Source: Hyphomicrobiales bacterium
GTDB taxonomy: Bacteria; Pseudomonadota; Alphaproteobacteria; Rhizobiales; Beijerinckiaceae
Assembly (NCBI GenBank): GCA_900473415.1
Contig: UCLR01000019.1
Span: 1 to 60,000, forward strand
Direction: 5' to 3'
Length of the DNA: 60,000 nt
Part shown: piece after piece, positions 43,855-53,581 of the stretch
How positions within the stretch are numbered: the stretch's first letter is position 1
Layout: every line of letters begins with the position of its first letter
Program-made: the position numbers and the translations under genes
Notes under the pieces: model-generated
The model's database searches: none
What the model was told of the DNA's origin: nothing
The model's input: only the letters and a program-made list of their open reading frames with translations

Positions 43855-44122
43855 GGGGATCTTCAAGAATATCTCCAAAGTGACTTCATCGATGCCGCGA
43901 AGCCACGGCACTGATCTTGGCAATACGGCTGAACTCGTTCGGGACAACCACCGCGCGCGAACGGGCAAGCCGCAACTGCAAACTACCTTACACTTGGCAA
44001 ATGTCAAGATAATGAACATTTGTACATTCGTATCATCATTTACTTGACACATTTGCACCGCGGGAGCTCACTACCGAACATTGGCTGCCGCGTGCGCCTG
44101 CACGCCTCACGGAGAAATGTGG
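43855..44122. other. Divergent regulatory region, AT-rich
   Basis: This 268-base gap has no gene. Its 43981-44060 part is much more AT-rich than its surroundings and holds an imperfect palindrome (43993-44008), a second CTTGACA half site (44043-44049) and a TGTACA palindrome near 44021. A TTGACA at 44044-44049 could be a -35 for the amidohydrolase operon, but no good -10 follows. Confidence 0.55.
43993..44008. promoter_or_regulatory. Candidate operator (IclR) in the divergent region
   Basis: CTTGGCAAATGTCAAG is an imperfect palindrome, CTTG-R-CA-NN-TG-Y-CAAG in form. The half site CTTGACA recurs at 44043-44049, 50 bases on. Confidence 0.35.
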
Positions 44123-45028
44123 ATGAGCCGCGTGATCGATATGGAAATCAGCTTGCCTCACAGCGAAGCGAATCCTGATCTGGAGCGCATCGCACGCGGA
44201 CGGCCCGGAACACCTTTCGCCCAATCCCTGCCGCGCCCCGAGGGCTACGGCTTTGCGAATTACGGCAATGTCTTCCGCAGCAAGGAGACCGCGGGCGCCA
44301 GCAAGGGCACGACCGACGATGGCGGTCTCGCGCGGCTGGTCGAGGACATGGACCGCGCGGGCATACAGCGGGGTCTTTTGGTCGGTGCGGAGAACAGCGC
44401 CACTGGGCGTATCCACCAGGCCCATCCGGGCCGCTTCTTCCTGTTCACGACATTTGATCCGCTGGATGGCATGCGCGCCGTTCGTGAATTCGAGCGACTG
44501 GTGAAGGAAGAGGGCGCCAACGGGCTGCGCCTGTCGGCGCTTTACAACGGCGTGCCGGCGAACGACCGGCGCTATTATCCGCTCTACGCCAAGGCCGCCG
44601 AACTCGACGTCCCGGTCCGGATCTACACGGCGATGAACTACGCCAACGACCGGCCCTATGACCTCGGCCACCCGCGCTATCTCGACGACGTCGCCATCGA
44701 TTTTCCCGAGCTCAGGATCGTTGCAGGCCTCGCCGGGTGGCCCTGGGTCAACGAAATGGTTGGGCTCCTACGTCGCCATCCGCGCCTCTACGTCGATACG
44801 GCTGCACATCATCCACGCTATTTCAGCCAGCCTGGCTCGGGCTGGGAGCAGTTCCTCCAGTTCGGAAACACCCTCCTCCAGGACAAGGTCATGGTCGGGC
44901 TCTCGCGCTACCTGTTCGGAACGTCCTTCGAGAGCATCATCGAGCAGTACAAGATGCTGCCGCTCAAGGAGAAGGTCATCGAGAAATGGCTCTACGGAAA
45001 CGCTGCTGAATTCTTCCGCCTAAACTGA
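44123..45028 (+). CDS. Amidohydrolase-family protein (amidohydrolase 2)
   Basis: This 301-aa TIM-barrel metal-dependent hydrolase of the amidohydrolase-2 type has the C-terminal segment RIVAGLAGWPWVNEMVGLLR and VDTAAHHPRYF. Members include decarboxylases and lactone or amide hydrolases. The ATG at 44123 has GGAG eight bases upstream; the ATG at 44117 directly abuts that site. It starts the operon with a complete Dpp transporter, so it probably processes the imported compound. Confidence 0.83.
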   Translation: MSRVIDMEISLPHSEANPDLERIARGRPGTPFAQSLPRPEGYGFANYGNVFRSKETAGASKGTTDDGGLARLVEDMDRAGIQRGLLVGAENSATGRIHQAHPGRFFLFTTFDPLDGMRAVREFERLVKEEGANGLRLSALYNGVPANDRRYYPLYAKAAELDVPVRIYTAMNYANDRPYDLGHPRYLDDVAIDFPELRIVAGLAGWPWVNEMVGLLRRHPRLYVDTAAHHPRYFSQPGSGWEQFLQFGNTLLQDKVMVGLSRYLFGTSFESIIEQYKMLPLKEKVIEKWLYGNAAEFFRLN

Positions 45029-45040
45029 GGGCTCGCTCCG

Positions 45041-46009
45041 ATGCTCCGCTTCGTCGGCCGGCGCGCGCTGCTCGCCATCCCCCTGCTCCTGGCGATCATC
45101 ATCCTGATGTTCTCCATGCTGCACCTGATCCCTGGCGATCCGGTGCAGGCGCTGGTCGGCGACTATCCCGTGCCGCCGGCGTACCGACAGGCGATCGAGA
45201 CAAAGTATCGCTTGAACGACCCCTTCCTCGTTCAGGTCGGGAATTACCTGGCCAATGTCGCCCAGGGCGACTTCGGCTTCTCCTACCAGAACCAGCGCAA
45301 CGTGCTCGACCTCATCCTCGAGCGCGCTCCGCGGACGATGCTGCTGGCCTCCGTCAGCTTCGCCTTGGCGATTCCCCTGGGAATGGCGATCGGAATCGCG
45401 GCCGGGACGTCTCGTCGGCCCGGCGTCGACAAATTCTGGACCACCACGGCGCTGATCGTTTACGCGATCCCGACCTTCTGGCTCGGCCAGCTGCTCGTGA
45501 TGCTGCTCGCGCTCCGGCTCGGCTGGTTCCCGACCCAGGGCATCGGCCCCCTCATCAGCCGGACACAAGGCTTCGCCTGGCTCCTCGAAAAGCTTCGCTA
45601 TCTCGCCTTGCCGGTCCTAGCCTTCGGTATCCATGAGGGCATGCGGATCGCGCGCATCATGCGTGCCAGCGTGATCGACACGCTGTCGCAGGGCTACATC
45701 ATCACGGCACGCGCCAAGGGGCTAAGCCGCGGCCGGATAATCCGCAGCCACGTGATGCGCAATTCGAGCCTGCCGCTGGTCACGATCGCGGGTTACGCCT
45801 TCGGCTCGGCGCTCGGCGGCGCCGTCCTGCTGGAGACGGTCTTCACCTGGCCCGGGCTCGGCCTGCTCCTCGTCGACTCGATCCGGCTGCGGGACAACAT
45901 GACCGTCATCGGCGTCGTGATCTTCTCCGCCCTCGCCGTCATCGCCATGAACCTGATCGTCGATCTCCTCTACGCGGCGCTCGACCCGCGCATCAGAACC
46001 ACGCGGTGA
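45041..46009 (+). CDS. Dipeptide/oligopeptide-type ABC permease (DppB-like)
   Basis: This 322-aa permease has the DppB N-terminus LHLIPGDPVQALVGDYPV, six membrane segments and the EAA loop TARAKGLSRGRIIRSHVMRN. It follows the amidohydrolase gene by 12 bases. Confidence 0.92.
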   Translation: MLRFVGRRALLAIPLLLAIIILMFSMLHLIPGDPVQALVGDYPVPPAYRQAIETKYRLNDPFLVQVGNYLANVAQGDFGFSYQNQRNVLDLILERAPRTMLLASVSFALAIPLGMAIGIAAGTSRRPGVDKFWTTTALIVYAIPTFWLGQLLVMLLALRLGWFPTQGIGPLISRTQGFAWLLEKLRYLALPVLAFGIHEGMRIARIMRASVIDTLSQGYIITARAKGLSRGRIIRSHVMRNSSLPLVTIAGYAFGSALGGAVLLETVFTWPGLGLLLVDSIRLRDNMTVIGVVIFSALAVIAMNLIVDLLYAALDPRIRTTR

Positions 46010-46020
46010 GGTCGCCAGAG

Positions 46021-46923
46021 ATGCCGGAACTCAAAACCTCCACGGCGCCTGCGGCCAGCAGCGGCTTCTCCATCGGAAGCTGGCAGGTCCATGTCGCAAA
46101 CCTCTTCGGCACGCGTCACGGCGCGCTCGGAGCGAGCATCCTATTGGTCCTGCTGCTGGTGGCCATAACGGCTCCGCTGATCGCGCCCTACAGCCCTCTC
46201 GAGCAGACGCAGGCGAGCCTAGCGCCGCCATCATCCCAGTTTCTGTTCGGCACCGACAACATCGGTCGCGACGTATTCTCGCTCGTCGTCCATGGCAGCC
46301 GCTCCTCGCTTATGGTCGGGCTCGGGGCCGCGCTGGCCGCGCTGCTTATCGGCGGCACGCTGGGCATCCTGGCCGGCTATTTCCAGGGACCGGTCGAAGC
46401 TGGGCTGATGCGCCTGGTGGAACTGTTCCAGACGCTGCCCGTCATCATCCTCGTGCTGTGCGCCGTCGCCCTCTTCGGCTCGAATTTCTGGCTGCTGATT
46501 GCCGCGGTGGCGCTGGCGATCTGGCCGATGGAAGCCCGTCTGGTCTACGGCCAATACATCAAGCTGCGGGATCGGGAGTTCATCGCCGCCGCGCGCGTCG
46601 CCGATCTCTCGACGGCGCACATCATGTTTCGGGAGATTCTGCCCAACGCGATCCAGCCCATCATCGTGCAGGTCGCGCTCGATGCCAGTATCGCCATCCT
46701 CATCGAGGCCGGGCTCGGGTTCCTGGGCCTGTCCGATCCCAGCAAGGTGAGCTGGGGCAGGCTGCTCTTTGTGGCGCAGGACTACATGGACAGCGCCTGG
46801 TGGATGAGCCTGTTTCCCGGCGCCGCCATCTGCATCACCGTCGTTGGCCTCAACCTCTTCGCAGATGGTCTCAACGAGGTCATCGATCCGCGCAGCACGA
46901 GCGGAGTTGGAGGGCTGCAATGA
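46021..46923 (+). CDS. Dipeptide/oligopeptide-type ABC permease (DppC-like)
   Basis: This 300-aa DppC-type permease has FGTDNIGRDVFSLVVHG and the EAA loop AARVADLSTAHIMFREILPN. The ATG at 46021 is preferred because GAGG lies nine bases upstream; a GTG at 46006 overlaps the previous stop and is the alternative. Confidence 0.9.
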   Translation: MPELKTSTAPAASSGFSIGSWQVHVANLFGTRHGALGASILLVLLLVAITAPLIAPYSPLEQTQASLAPPSSQFLFGTDNIGRDVFSLVVHGSRSSLMVGLGAALAALLIGGTLGILAGYFQGPVEAGLMRLVELFQTLPVIILVLCAVALFGSNFWLLIAAVALAIWPMEARLVYGQYIKLRDREFIAAARVADLSTAHIMFREILPNAIQPIIVQVALDASIAILIEAGLGFLGLSDPSKVSWGRLLFVAQDYMDSAWWMSLFPGAAICITVVGLNLFADGLNEVIDPRSTSGVGGLQ

Positions 46924-47732
46924 GCCTCTCGCCGCTCCTCGACGTCCGCGATCTCAAGGTCCATCTGCGCCTCGGTCCCAACGTCGTGAAGGCCATCGAC
47001 GGCGTCGACTTCAGGATCATGCCGGGTGAATGCGTCGGAATCGTCGGCGAATCCGGCTCGGGCAAGAGCACGATGGCCCGCGCCATCACCCGGCTAATGC
47101 CGAATGTGAACATCGCGGAGCTGAGCGGCGAGCTCAGCTTCGAGGGCCAGGACATCCTCGCGATGCCCGATGGCGCGTTGCGTGCCCTGCGGCGGGGGCG
47201 GGGCTTCTCGATGATCTTCCAGGATCCGCTCGGCTATCTCAACCCGACCCAGCGGGTCGGCAGGCAGATCGAGGAGGCGCTTTCGTGCGACTCCTCGCGC
47301 GGCTCCAATCGAAATCGTGTGCATACGCTGCTGGACGAGGTCGGCCTGCCGGACCCGGCCAATGTCGCGCGGCGCTATCCGCATGAGCTTTCGGGCGGCA
47401 TGCGCCAGCGCGTGATGATTGCGATCGCGCTGGCCAGTGACCCACAGCTTCTGTTCGCCGACGAGCCCACCACCGCGCTGGACGCGACCGTGCAGCTCCA
47501 GGTGCTCCAGACGCTCTACCGGCTGCACAAGGAGCGCAACATGGCGATGGCCATCATCACGCACGACCTCGGGGTCGTGGCCGAGCTTTGCGACCGGGTC
47601 TATGTGATGCGGGCCGGCAAGGTGATCGAGAGCGCCGAAACCGTCAGGCTCTTCGAGCACCCGCAGCAAGATTATTCGCGCCGGCTGATCGAGCTCAGCA
47701 CGCGCCGGCTGCCGCGGGAGCTGCAGGCATGA
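46920..47732 (+). CDS. Dipeptide-type ABC ATPase (DppD-like)
   Basis: This 270-aa ATPase has Walker [10 protein letters not shown], signature [15 protein letters not shown] and Walker [17 protein letters not shown]. Its ATG overlaps the permease stop by four bases. It is shorter than full DppD, lacking the C-terminal cysteine motif found in the partner at 47729. Confidence 0.92.
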   Translation: MSLSPLLDVRDLKVHLRLGPNVVKAIDGVDFRIMPGECVGIVGESGSGKSTMARAITRLMPNVNIAELSGELSFEGQDILAMPDGALRALRRGRGFSMIFQDPLGYLNPTQRVGRQIEEALSCDSSRGSNRNRVHTLLDEVGLPDPANVARRYPHELSGGMRQRVMIAIALASDPQLLFADEPTTALDATVQLQVLQTLYRLHKERNMAMAIITHDLGVVAELCDRVYVMRAGKVIESAETVRLFEHPQQDYSRRLIELSTRRLPRELQA

Positions 47733-48763
47733 GCGAGCCGATCCTGCGCCTGAACGGCGTCGAGCAGATCTATCGCAGCCGCAACGCCAACGGTCCGGGT
47801 TGGAACCAGGTACGCGCCGTCGACGGTGTCGATCTCGATATCAGGGAAGGCGAGACACTGGCGATCGTCGGCGAGTCGGGCTCCGGCAAGAGCACGCTCG
47901 CGAAACTGCTGCTGCTGCTCAACCGCCCCACCACCGGCGAGGTCCAGTTCCGTGGTACCTCGCTGTCTGCACTCGCTTCGGCCGACTACCAGGCCTTTCG
48001 GCGACAGGTCCAGGCCGTCTTCCAGGACCCGGCCTCGTCCCTGAATCCGCGCATGACCGTGGAGCGCATGCTGGGCTATATCGTCCAGCGCCACGCGCTC
48101 GCAACCCCGGGCGAGACCCGCCAATTCCTCGCTGGTCACCTTGCCGCGGTCGGCCTGAACCCTCCTGAGAGCTACCTTGAGCGCTATCCCCACCAGTTGT
48201 CCGGGGGGCAGCAGCAACGCATCGCGATCGCTCGCGCCATGATGCTGCGGCCGGCGATCATCATCGCCGACGAGCCACTCTCCAGCCTGGACGTCTCGGT
48301 CCAGGCGCAGGTGCTGCAGCTGATGCGAGACCTGCACAAGACGACCAATGTCGGCTTCGTCGTGATCAGCCACGATCTCGGCGCAATGGAATCGATCGCG
48401 GACCGCACGGCGGTGATGTATCGCGGCCGCATCGTCGAGATCGGCCGCTCGATCTACGAGCGTCCCTATCACCCCTATACGAAGCTTCTGCTCGATGCCC
48501 GGCTCTCGCTCGATCCGCGTCGGAGCCGGATCCGCAGCATGAGCGCCGCGCCGTCGCGAAGCGACTCATCCGCGCCTGCACAGGGCGGCTGCCGCTTCCG
48601 CCCGCGCTGCGCCTACGCGGTCGAGATCTGCGCGACGCAGGCCCCGGCGCTCAAGCCGGTGGATCAGGCCGGAACAATGGCGGCCTGCCACCGCGCCGAG
48701 GAGATCGGCGCGCTCAGAGCCAGGTCTGCCGAGCCGACAGTTCCCAGCCCGCTCGAGGTCTAA
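47729..48763 (+). CDS. Dipeptide-type ABC ATPase (DppF-like)
   Basis: This 344-aa ATPase has Walker [10 protein letters not shown], signature LSGGQQQRIAIARAM and the C-terminal oligopeptide-ATPase cysteine motif GGCRFRPRCAYAVEIC...CH. It overlaps the DppD-like gene by four bases. Confidence 0.92.
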   Translation: MSEPILRLNGVEQIYRSRNANGPGWNQVRAVDGVDLDIREGETLAIVGESGSGKSTLAKLLLLLNRPTTGEVQFRGTSLSALASADYQAFRRQVQAVFQDPASSLNPRMTVERMLGYIVQRHALATPGETRQFLAGHLAAVGLNPPESYLERYPHQLSGGQQQRIAIARAMMLRPAIIIADEPLSSLDVSVQAQVLQLMRDLHKTTNVGFVVISHDLGAMESIADRTAVMYRGRIVEIGRSIYERPYHPYTKLLLDARLSLDPRRSRIRSMSAAPSRSDSSAPAQGGCRFRPRCAYAVEICATQAPALKPVDQAGTMAACHRAEEIGALRARSAEPTVPSPLEV

Positions 48764-48803
48764 CCAACCCAACACCCACCATAACAACGAGGGAGAGCAC
48801 ATC

Positions 48804-50435
48804 ATGAAAGCGATCGAGGGGTATGGTGCCGGGCCGATCAGCAAGCTGCGCGCAATTGCGCTCCTTGCCGGAGCGATGAGCCTTTCGGCGGCGGGGGCAC
48901 TGGCCGACGACGGCAAGCCGGTTCGCGGCGGCACTGTCATCGCCGCGTTGAATTCTACGACGATCCCCAATCTGAACACGCAGATGACCTCCTCCGTGCC
49001 GGCGCTGTTCGCCGCGGATGTCTGGGCCGATGGTCTCATGACCTATGATCGGGACGCCAATCGCCTCCCCCGCCTGGCGACGAGCTGGACCGTCTCCGAC
49101 GACGGCAAGACCTACACTTTCGCCCTTCGCGAAGGCGTCAAATGGTCGGACGGCAAGCCGTTCACCGCCGCCGACGTGGTCTTCACCCTGGAGAACTTCG
49201 GCAAGTTCAACACCTACCTCACCAAGCTCATGCCGCTCGTCGACAAGGCCTCGGCGCCCGACGACAAGACCTTCGTCCTAACGCTGAAGGAGCCGCTGAC
49301 CGCCACGCTCGACCTGTTCGACAAGGAAGTGTTTCCGCTCATGCCGAAGCACGTCTACGAGGGCAAGGACGTGGCCACCCACCCGGCCAACATCGCGCCG
49401 GTCGGCCTCGGTCCATTCAAGTTTGACAAGTGGGTGAGCGGCCAGTCGATCACCTTCGTGCGCAACCCGCATTACTGGGAAGCGCCAAAGCCCCATCTCG
49501 ACTCGGTGATCTTCGCGCTGATCCCCAACCCCCAGCAGCGTCTCAATGCTATCGTCAATGGCGAGGTGAACTGGTTCCGCCCCGAGGTGGTGCAGGTTCC
49601 GGCTACGCAGCAGGCGGCGAAGCGTGGCACGTTCCGCGTGGTGCCGATCATGACGAACGCGCCCGAAACGGCGGTCATCGACTTCAACCTGCGGCGCTCG
49701 CCGATCAACAACATCAAGGTCCGGCAGGCCCTGTTCCATGCAATCGACCGTCAGCGCATCGTGCAGGACGTCTATCAGGGACTGGCCGAGACCGCGAAGA
49801 ACGCCATCCCGACGCAGTTCAAGAACTTGCACGACCCGTCGGTCAACTACGACACGATGTATGCCTACGATCCGAAGAAGGCCGCGCAGCTGCTCGATGA
49901 AGCCGGCTTCCCCCTGAAGGACGGCAAGCGGTTCGCGCTGGAGCTCGCCGTGATCTCGGCGCCTCCCTATGATGCCGTGGCCCAGGTCATCCAGGCGCAG
50001 TGGACGGCGATCGGCATTGACGTAAAGCTCAGCGCGCTCGACCTGCAGATCTGGACCAACAAGGTCTATACGCAGCACGATTTCGACGCGTCGATCATCT
50101 CGCTCACCGGCCGGTCGAACCCGGTGCTCGGTGTCGACCGTAGCTTCGTCTGCAACACGACCAATGTCCCGTTCGCCAACCCAACGGGCTACTGCAACCC
50201 CGAATTCGACAAGGTCGCCGCTGATGCGGCATCGGCGCCGCTGGACCGGCAGAAGGCTCTCTACAAAACCTATGCCGAGATCATTTCGCGCGATCTCAAC
50301 CAGCTCGCTCTGACGAACGCCCGGGTCTTCGAGGCCGTCACCAACAACTTCAAGAACTTGGACGCCCAGTTCAACTTCGCGTTCAACACCCATCCGAACT
50401 GGGCGGAAGCCTGGCTCCCCAAAGACAAGCAGTAA
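48804..50435 (+). CDS. ABC transporter substrate-binding protein, family 5
   Basis: This 543-aa protein has a Sec signal (AIALLAGAMSLSAAGALADD) and the family 5 pattern YTFALREGVKWSDGKPFTAA. A GAGGGAGAG site lies before the ATG at 48804. It is the receptor for the preceding DppBCDF system. A perfect 9-bp hairpin follows the gene. Confidence 0.92.
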   Translation: MKAIEGYGAGPISKLRAIALLAGAMSLSAAGALADDGKPVRGGTVIAALNSTTIPNLNTQMTSSVPALFAADVWADGLMTYDRDANRLPRLATSWTVSDDGKTYTFALREGVKWSDGKPFTAADVVFTLENFGKFNTYLTKLMPLVDKASAPDDKTFVLTLKEPLTATLDLFDKEVFPLMPKHVYEGKDVATHPANIAPVGLGPFKFDKWVSGQSITFVRNPHYWEAPKPHLDSVIFALIPNPQQRLNAIVNGEVNWFRPEVVQVPATQQAAKRGTFRVVPIMTNAPETAVIDFNLRRSPINNIKVRQALFHAIDRQRIVQDVYQGLAETAKNAIPTQFKNLHDPSVNYDTMYAYDPKKAAQLLDEAGFPLKDGKRFALELAVISAPPYDAVAQVIQAQWTAIGIDVKLSALDLQIWTNKVYTQHDFDASIISLTGRSNPVLGVDRSFVCNTTNVPFANPTGYCNPEFDKVAADAASAPLDRQKALYKTYAEIISRDLNQLALTNARVFEAVTNNFKNLDAQFNFAFNTHPNWAEAWLPKDKQ

Positions 50436-50453
50436 CCCCACGCATCCCGCGCA

Positions 50454-50475
50454 CGCAGCCGCTCACGCGGCTGCG
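50454..50475 (+). promoter_or_regulatory. Hairpin between binding-protein and CoA-ligase genes
   Basis: CGCAGCCGC and GCGGCTGCG form a perfect 9-bp stem with a TCAC tetraloop, just after the binding-protein gene. No U-tract follows, so partial termination or message stabilisation is likely. Confidence 0.5.
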
Positions 50476-50505
50476 AAAGCACGCCGCTACCGAAGGAAGC
50501 AAGCC

Positions 50506-52626
50506 TTGCATATCGACGTCACTCCCATGGTCAGGCCACGCTCCGTGGCGATTGTCGGCGCTTCGGCCAAGCGCGTCACGCAAGGCAACGTCGTCATCAG
50601 CAACCTCAAATCCTGGGGCTATGCGGGCGAGATCCTGCCGGTTCATCCTCAGGCTGAGGAGATCGACGGCCTTCGCGCGATCAACTCAATCGGCGAGATC
50701 CGTGGCGAGACGGACCTCGCCATCATCGCGATCCCGGCAGCGCATGTCCCCAGCATGCTCCGAGAGCTCGAAGCGAGCTCGGTTCGTTCCGCCATCGTCT
50801 TCACCAACGGCTTCTCGCATGATGAGGAGGCCGCCATCCGGGCTTTCGGCACCCGCAGCCGCATCATCGTGCACGGCCCCAACTGCATGGGCCTCGTCAA
50901 CTTCACGGACTCCATCCCGCTCTACCCGTCCCGGCCATCGCTGCGCCTGAAGCCCGGCAATGTCGCACTCGTGGCCCAATCTGGTTCTGCGGCGATTTCG
51001 GTGATGAACTCGACGGTCGTCGGGCTTTCAAAGGTGGTGACGGTCGGCAGTGAGTTTCAGGTTTCGGCCGCGGACTATATTCGCTGGCTCGCGGACGATG
51101 ACGAGACGCGCGTCATCGGCGTGGTCGCAGAATCGATCAAATCGCCGCATGCGCTTGCCGAGGCGGCCGAATGCGTCCACGCCGCAGGCAAGTCGTTGGT
51201 GGTCCTCAAAGTTGGGCGCTCGGATGTCGGCCTCGCCGCAACGCAGGCGCATACCGGCGCGCTAGTCAGCGATCGCGACGCCTATGACAGCTTCTTCCGC
51301 GAAACCAACATCGCGACCGTCTCGGACTACGACGAACTCATCGCGTCCCTCGAATGCGCGGCGGTGGCGCGGAGGATGGTTCGCGGCGCCAGCATTGGGA
51401 TTGTTGGGATTTCCGGCGGTCAGACAGCGCTCGCCTGCGACGTCGCCGACGCACAGGGGGTCGCAGTCGCGGCGTTCGAGCCGGCGACGGTGGAGCGGCT
51501 GCGCGCCGCCTTGCCCGGAACGTCGGGGAACAACCCGGTCGATTTCGGCGCGACCGTCAACGTCGAGGATCGCAACACGCCGGACGCCATGCAAGCCGTC
51601 CTCAATGATGCGCAGGTCGGCGCGGTGGTTGCGCTGCAGGACACGCAGGAGAGCCTCAATCCCGCGACCCTGCAGAACTACATGAACATCCTCGGAGTCT
51701 ATGCCGCGGCGGGCAAATCGAGCCAAACGCCTCTGGTCGTCATTTCGCCAACATCGGAAAATCTCGATCCAGGCGTCCGCGCGATGCTGCTGGAGCACGG
51801 CGTTCCGCTGCTGCGGGGTATGAGCCCAGGGCTGCGTGCAGTTGGAAACCTCGCGCTGGGCAAGCCGGGGCCTGCCGAGAACTGGGCTCGCCAGCACGGT
51901 CCGAAGTCGTCTCCCTTCAACCCGCAGGCCGCGAGCCTCAGGACGGAGATCGGGGCAAGCTCCGGCACGCTGGATGCCGCATTATCGTTCCGGCTGCTGC
52001 GCGCCTACGGTATCCCAGTGACCAAGTCGATCATTGTGAAGGATGAACATGAAGCGGCTGCTCGCATGGGCGAGATCGGCTTTCCGATGGTGGTCAAGGT
52101 TGCCTCGCGCGATGTGCAGCATCGGTCCGATGTCGGCGGGGTCCTGCTGGATATCCGAAACGAGGACGAGCTGCGCGCGGCCGTCGCGACCATCGCCAGG
52201 AACATCACCCAGGCTCTGCCGAACGCGACGATCGATGGCTACGAGATGCAAGAGCAGCTGGTCGATGCCGTCGAGGCCATGGCTGGCTTCACGGATGCAT
52301 CCCCTTTCGGCCAGATGATCGTTCTCGGAAGCGGCGGCACGCTCGTCGAGCTACTCGCGGACCGCGCCGTGGCTCTGGGTCCTCTCAGTCGCGAGCAAGC
52401 TGAGACGATGTTGGCGACGACGAGGCTTAGTCGCCTGTTATCCGGCTACCGGAACCTGATGGCGCCCACCGACACGGCTCCGTTGATCGAGGTTGCCGTC
52501 CGTCTGTCGCAACTCGCCGACGACCTGGGAGACCTCATCGCCGCTTGCGACCTCAACCCTGTGCTCATCCGGAAAGGCTCCGGCGAAATCCGGGTCGTCG
52601 ACGCGCTTTTCGTGCGCAGACCCTGA
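50506..52626 (+). CDS. NDP-forming acyl-CoA synthetase (acetate-CoA ligase family)
   Basis: This 706-aa fused alpha/beta enzyme has an N-terminal CoA-binding domain (PRSVAIVGASAKR), a succinyl-CoA-ligase-like middle with QAHTGALVSDRDAYD, and a C-terminal ATP-grasp (YGIPVTKSIIVKDEHEAA, FPMVVKVASRDVQHRSDVGG). It activates a carboxylic acid to its CoA ester with ADP and phosphate as products. The start is a TTG at 50506 with AAGGAAG upstream; an ATG at 50527 is the alternative. It lies 70 bases downstream of the Dpp operon, linking uptake to CoA activation. Confidence 0.88.
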   Translation: MHIDVTPMVRPRSVAIVGASAKRVTQGNVVISNLKSWGYAGEILPVHPQAEEIDGLRAINSIGEIRGETDLAIIAIPAAHVPSMLRELEASSVRSAIVFTNGFSHDEEAAIRAFGTRSRIIVHGPNCMGLVNFTDSIPLYPSRPSLRLKPGNVALVAQSGSAAISVMNSTVVGLSKVVTVGSEFQVSAADYIRWLADDDETRVIGVVAESIKSPHALAEAAECVHAAGKSLVVLKVGRSDVGLAATQAHTGALVSDRDAYDSFFRETNIATVSDYDELIASLECAAVARRMVRGASIGIVGISGGQTALACDVADAQGVAVAAFEPATVERLRAALPGTSGNNPVDFGATVNVEDRNTPDAMQAVLNDAQVGAVVALQDTQESLNPATLQNYMNILGVYAAAGKSSQTPLVVISPTSENLDPGVRAMLLEHGVPLLRGMSPGLRAVGNLALGKPGPAENWARQHGPKSSPFNPQAASLRTEIGASSGTLDAALSFRLLRAYGIPVTKSIIVKDEHEAAARMGEIGFPMVVKVASRDVQHRSDVGGVLLDIRNEDELRAAVATIARNITQALPNATIDGYEMQEQLVDAVEAMAGFTDASPFGQMIVLGSGGTLVELLADRAVALGPLSREQAETMLATTRLSRLLSGYRNLMAPTDTAPLIEVAVRLSQLADDLGDLIAACDLNPVLIRKGSGEIRVVDALFVRRP

Positions 52627-52723
52627 GCATCGGCCCGCTTAGCGCGGAGGACTGCGGACGCCCGACTTGCATCGCTGCCATGGGAACCGGAGCATCGCGG
52701 TGCCGAGCTCCGTCGACCCAGCT

Positions 52724-53440
52724 TTATAGCGGCGCCGGCGCCTGTCCCACGTGGTCAGAGCCGCCGCCGGAATCCTGCAAGCAATGGCTGCCATAGATAG
52801 CGGAGAACCACATCTGCGACAGGGTCGTGGCGACGAGTTGGGGCGCGTCCTCGAAATCGGCGAGCGCCGGCTGGGTCTGGCTGTAGATCTTGAGCAGGAG
52901 TTCGTCGACCATGCCGATCAGGCAGAAGATCGTCAGCCGCAACCGGGCCGGGTCCCAATGATCGAGCGCGCCTTCGCGTCGCAGCCGGCCGATGACACGG
53001 TCGACCATGGCGGCATCCGCATGCCGTCCGACCTCTGCTATGAGCTCGTCCTCGTCCTTCAGTCGGAAGTGACAGCGCATCAGCCCGACATTGCGCCGGA
53101 AACACTCAACATAATGCAGATTGGCCTGGTGGATGGCCTCGAACTGCGAAGCGTCACGGGGAATCGGCTGGCGCGAAGCGCGCACGAACCTGAAATAATC
53201 CGCTATGGTCTTGGCGACAACGCTGCGCTTATCAGTAAAATAGCGATAGAAGGTACCGTGGGCAACACCTGCGGCTTTTGCGATTAGATTGACTGATATG
53301 GCATGGTAATTCTTCTCTCTAAGCAACCGAGCGGTCGCAATCTCAATCTGTATCTCAGTTCGAACGATTTTCTTTTCGCCATGCGCTGCCGCTAAGCGTC
53401 TCTCTAGGTACAAGATATAATCGAATTCTTCGCCGCTCAA
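52724..53440 (-). CDS. TetR-family transcriptional regulator
   Basis: This 238-aa regulator has a TetR helix-turn-helix (SVNLIAKAAGVAHGTFYRYF) preceded by an unusually long, charged N-terminal extension of about 35 residues. The start is TTG at 53440 with a GAGAGG site. It is divergent from the Pot-type operon with a candidate operator in between, so it is likely the local repressor. Confidence 0.87.
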   Translation of the reverse strand: MSGEEFDYILYLERRLAAAHGEKKIVRTEIQIEIATARLLREKNYHAISVNLIAKAAGVAHGTFYRYFTDKRSVVAKTIADYFRFVRASRQPIPRDASQFEAIHQANLHYVECFRRNVGLMRCHFRLKDEDELIAEVGRHADAAMVDRVIGRLRREGALDHWDPARLRLTIFCLIGMVDELLLKIYSQTQPALADFEDAPQLVATTLSQMWFSAIYGSHCLQDSGGGSDHVGQAPAPL

Positions 53441-53522
53441 GAAATTGACCTCTCTCTTTCCGCGCGCCTCGCTTGTATCAGGGCGGCCGGCAGAAGGGCA
53501 AATCGCCGTCTCTCAAAGGCGC

Positions 53523-53547
53523 TTGACAAAAAATGACATCGTCGTCA
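53523..53547 (+). promoter_or_regulatory. Candidate promoter -35 and TetR operator
   Basis: A TTGACA (53523-53528) is followed by TGACATCGTCGTCA (53534-53547), an imperfect inverted repeat with TGAC/GTCA arms lying in the spacer. A TetR-type repressor bound here would block the Pot operon. The -10 is not clear. Confidence 0.45.
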
Positions 53548-53581
53548 GTTTTATCGCATAGCGCGATGGGAGCCGCAATTG

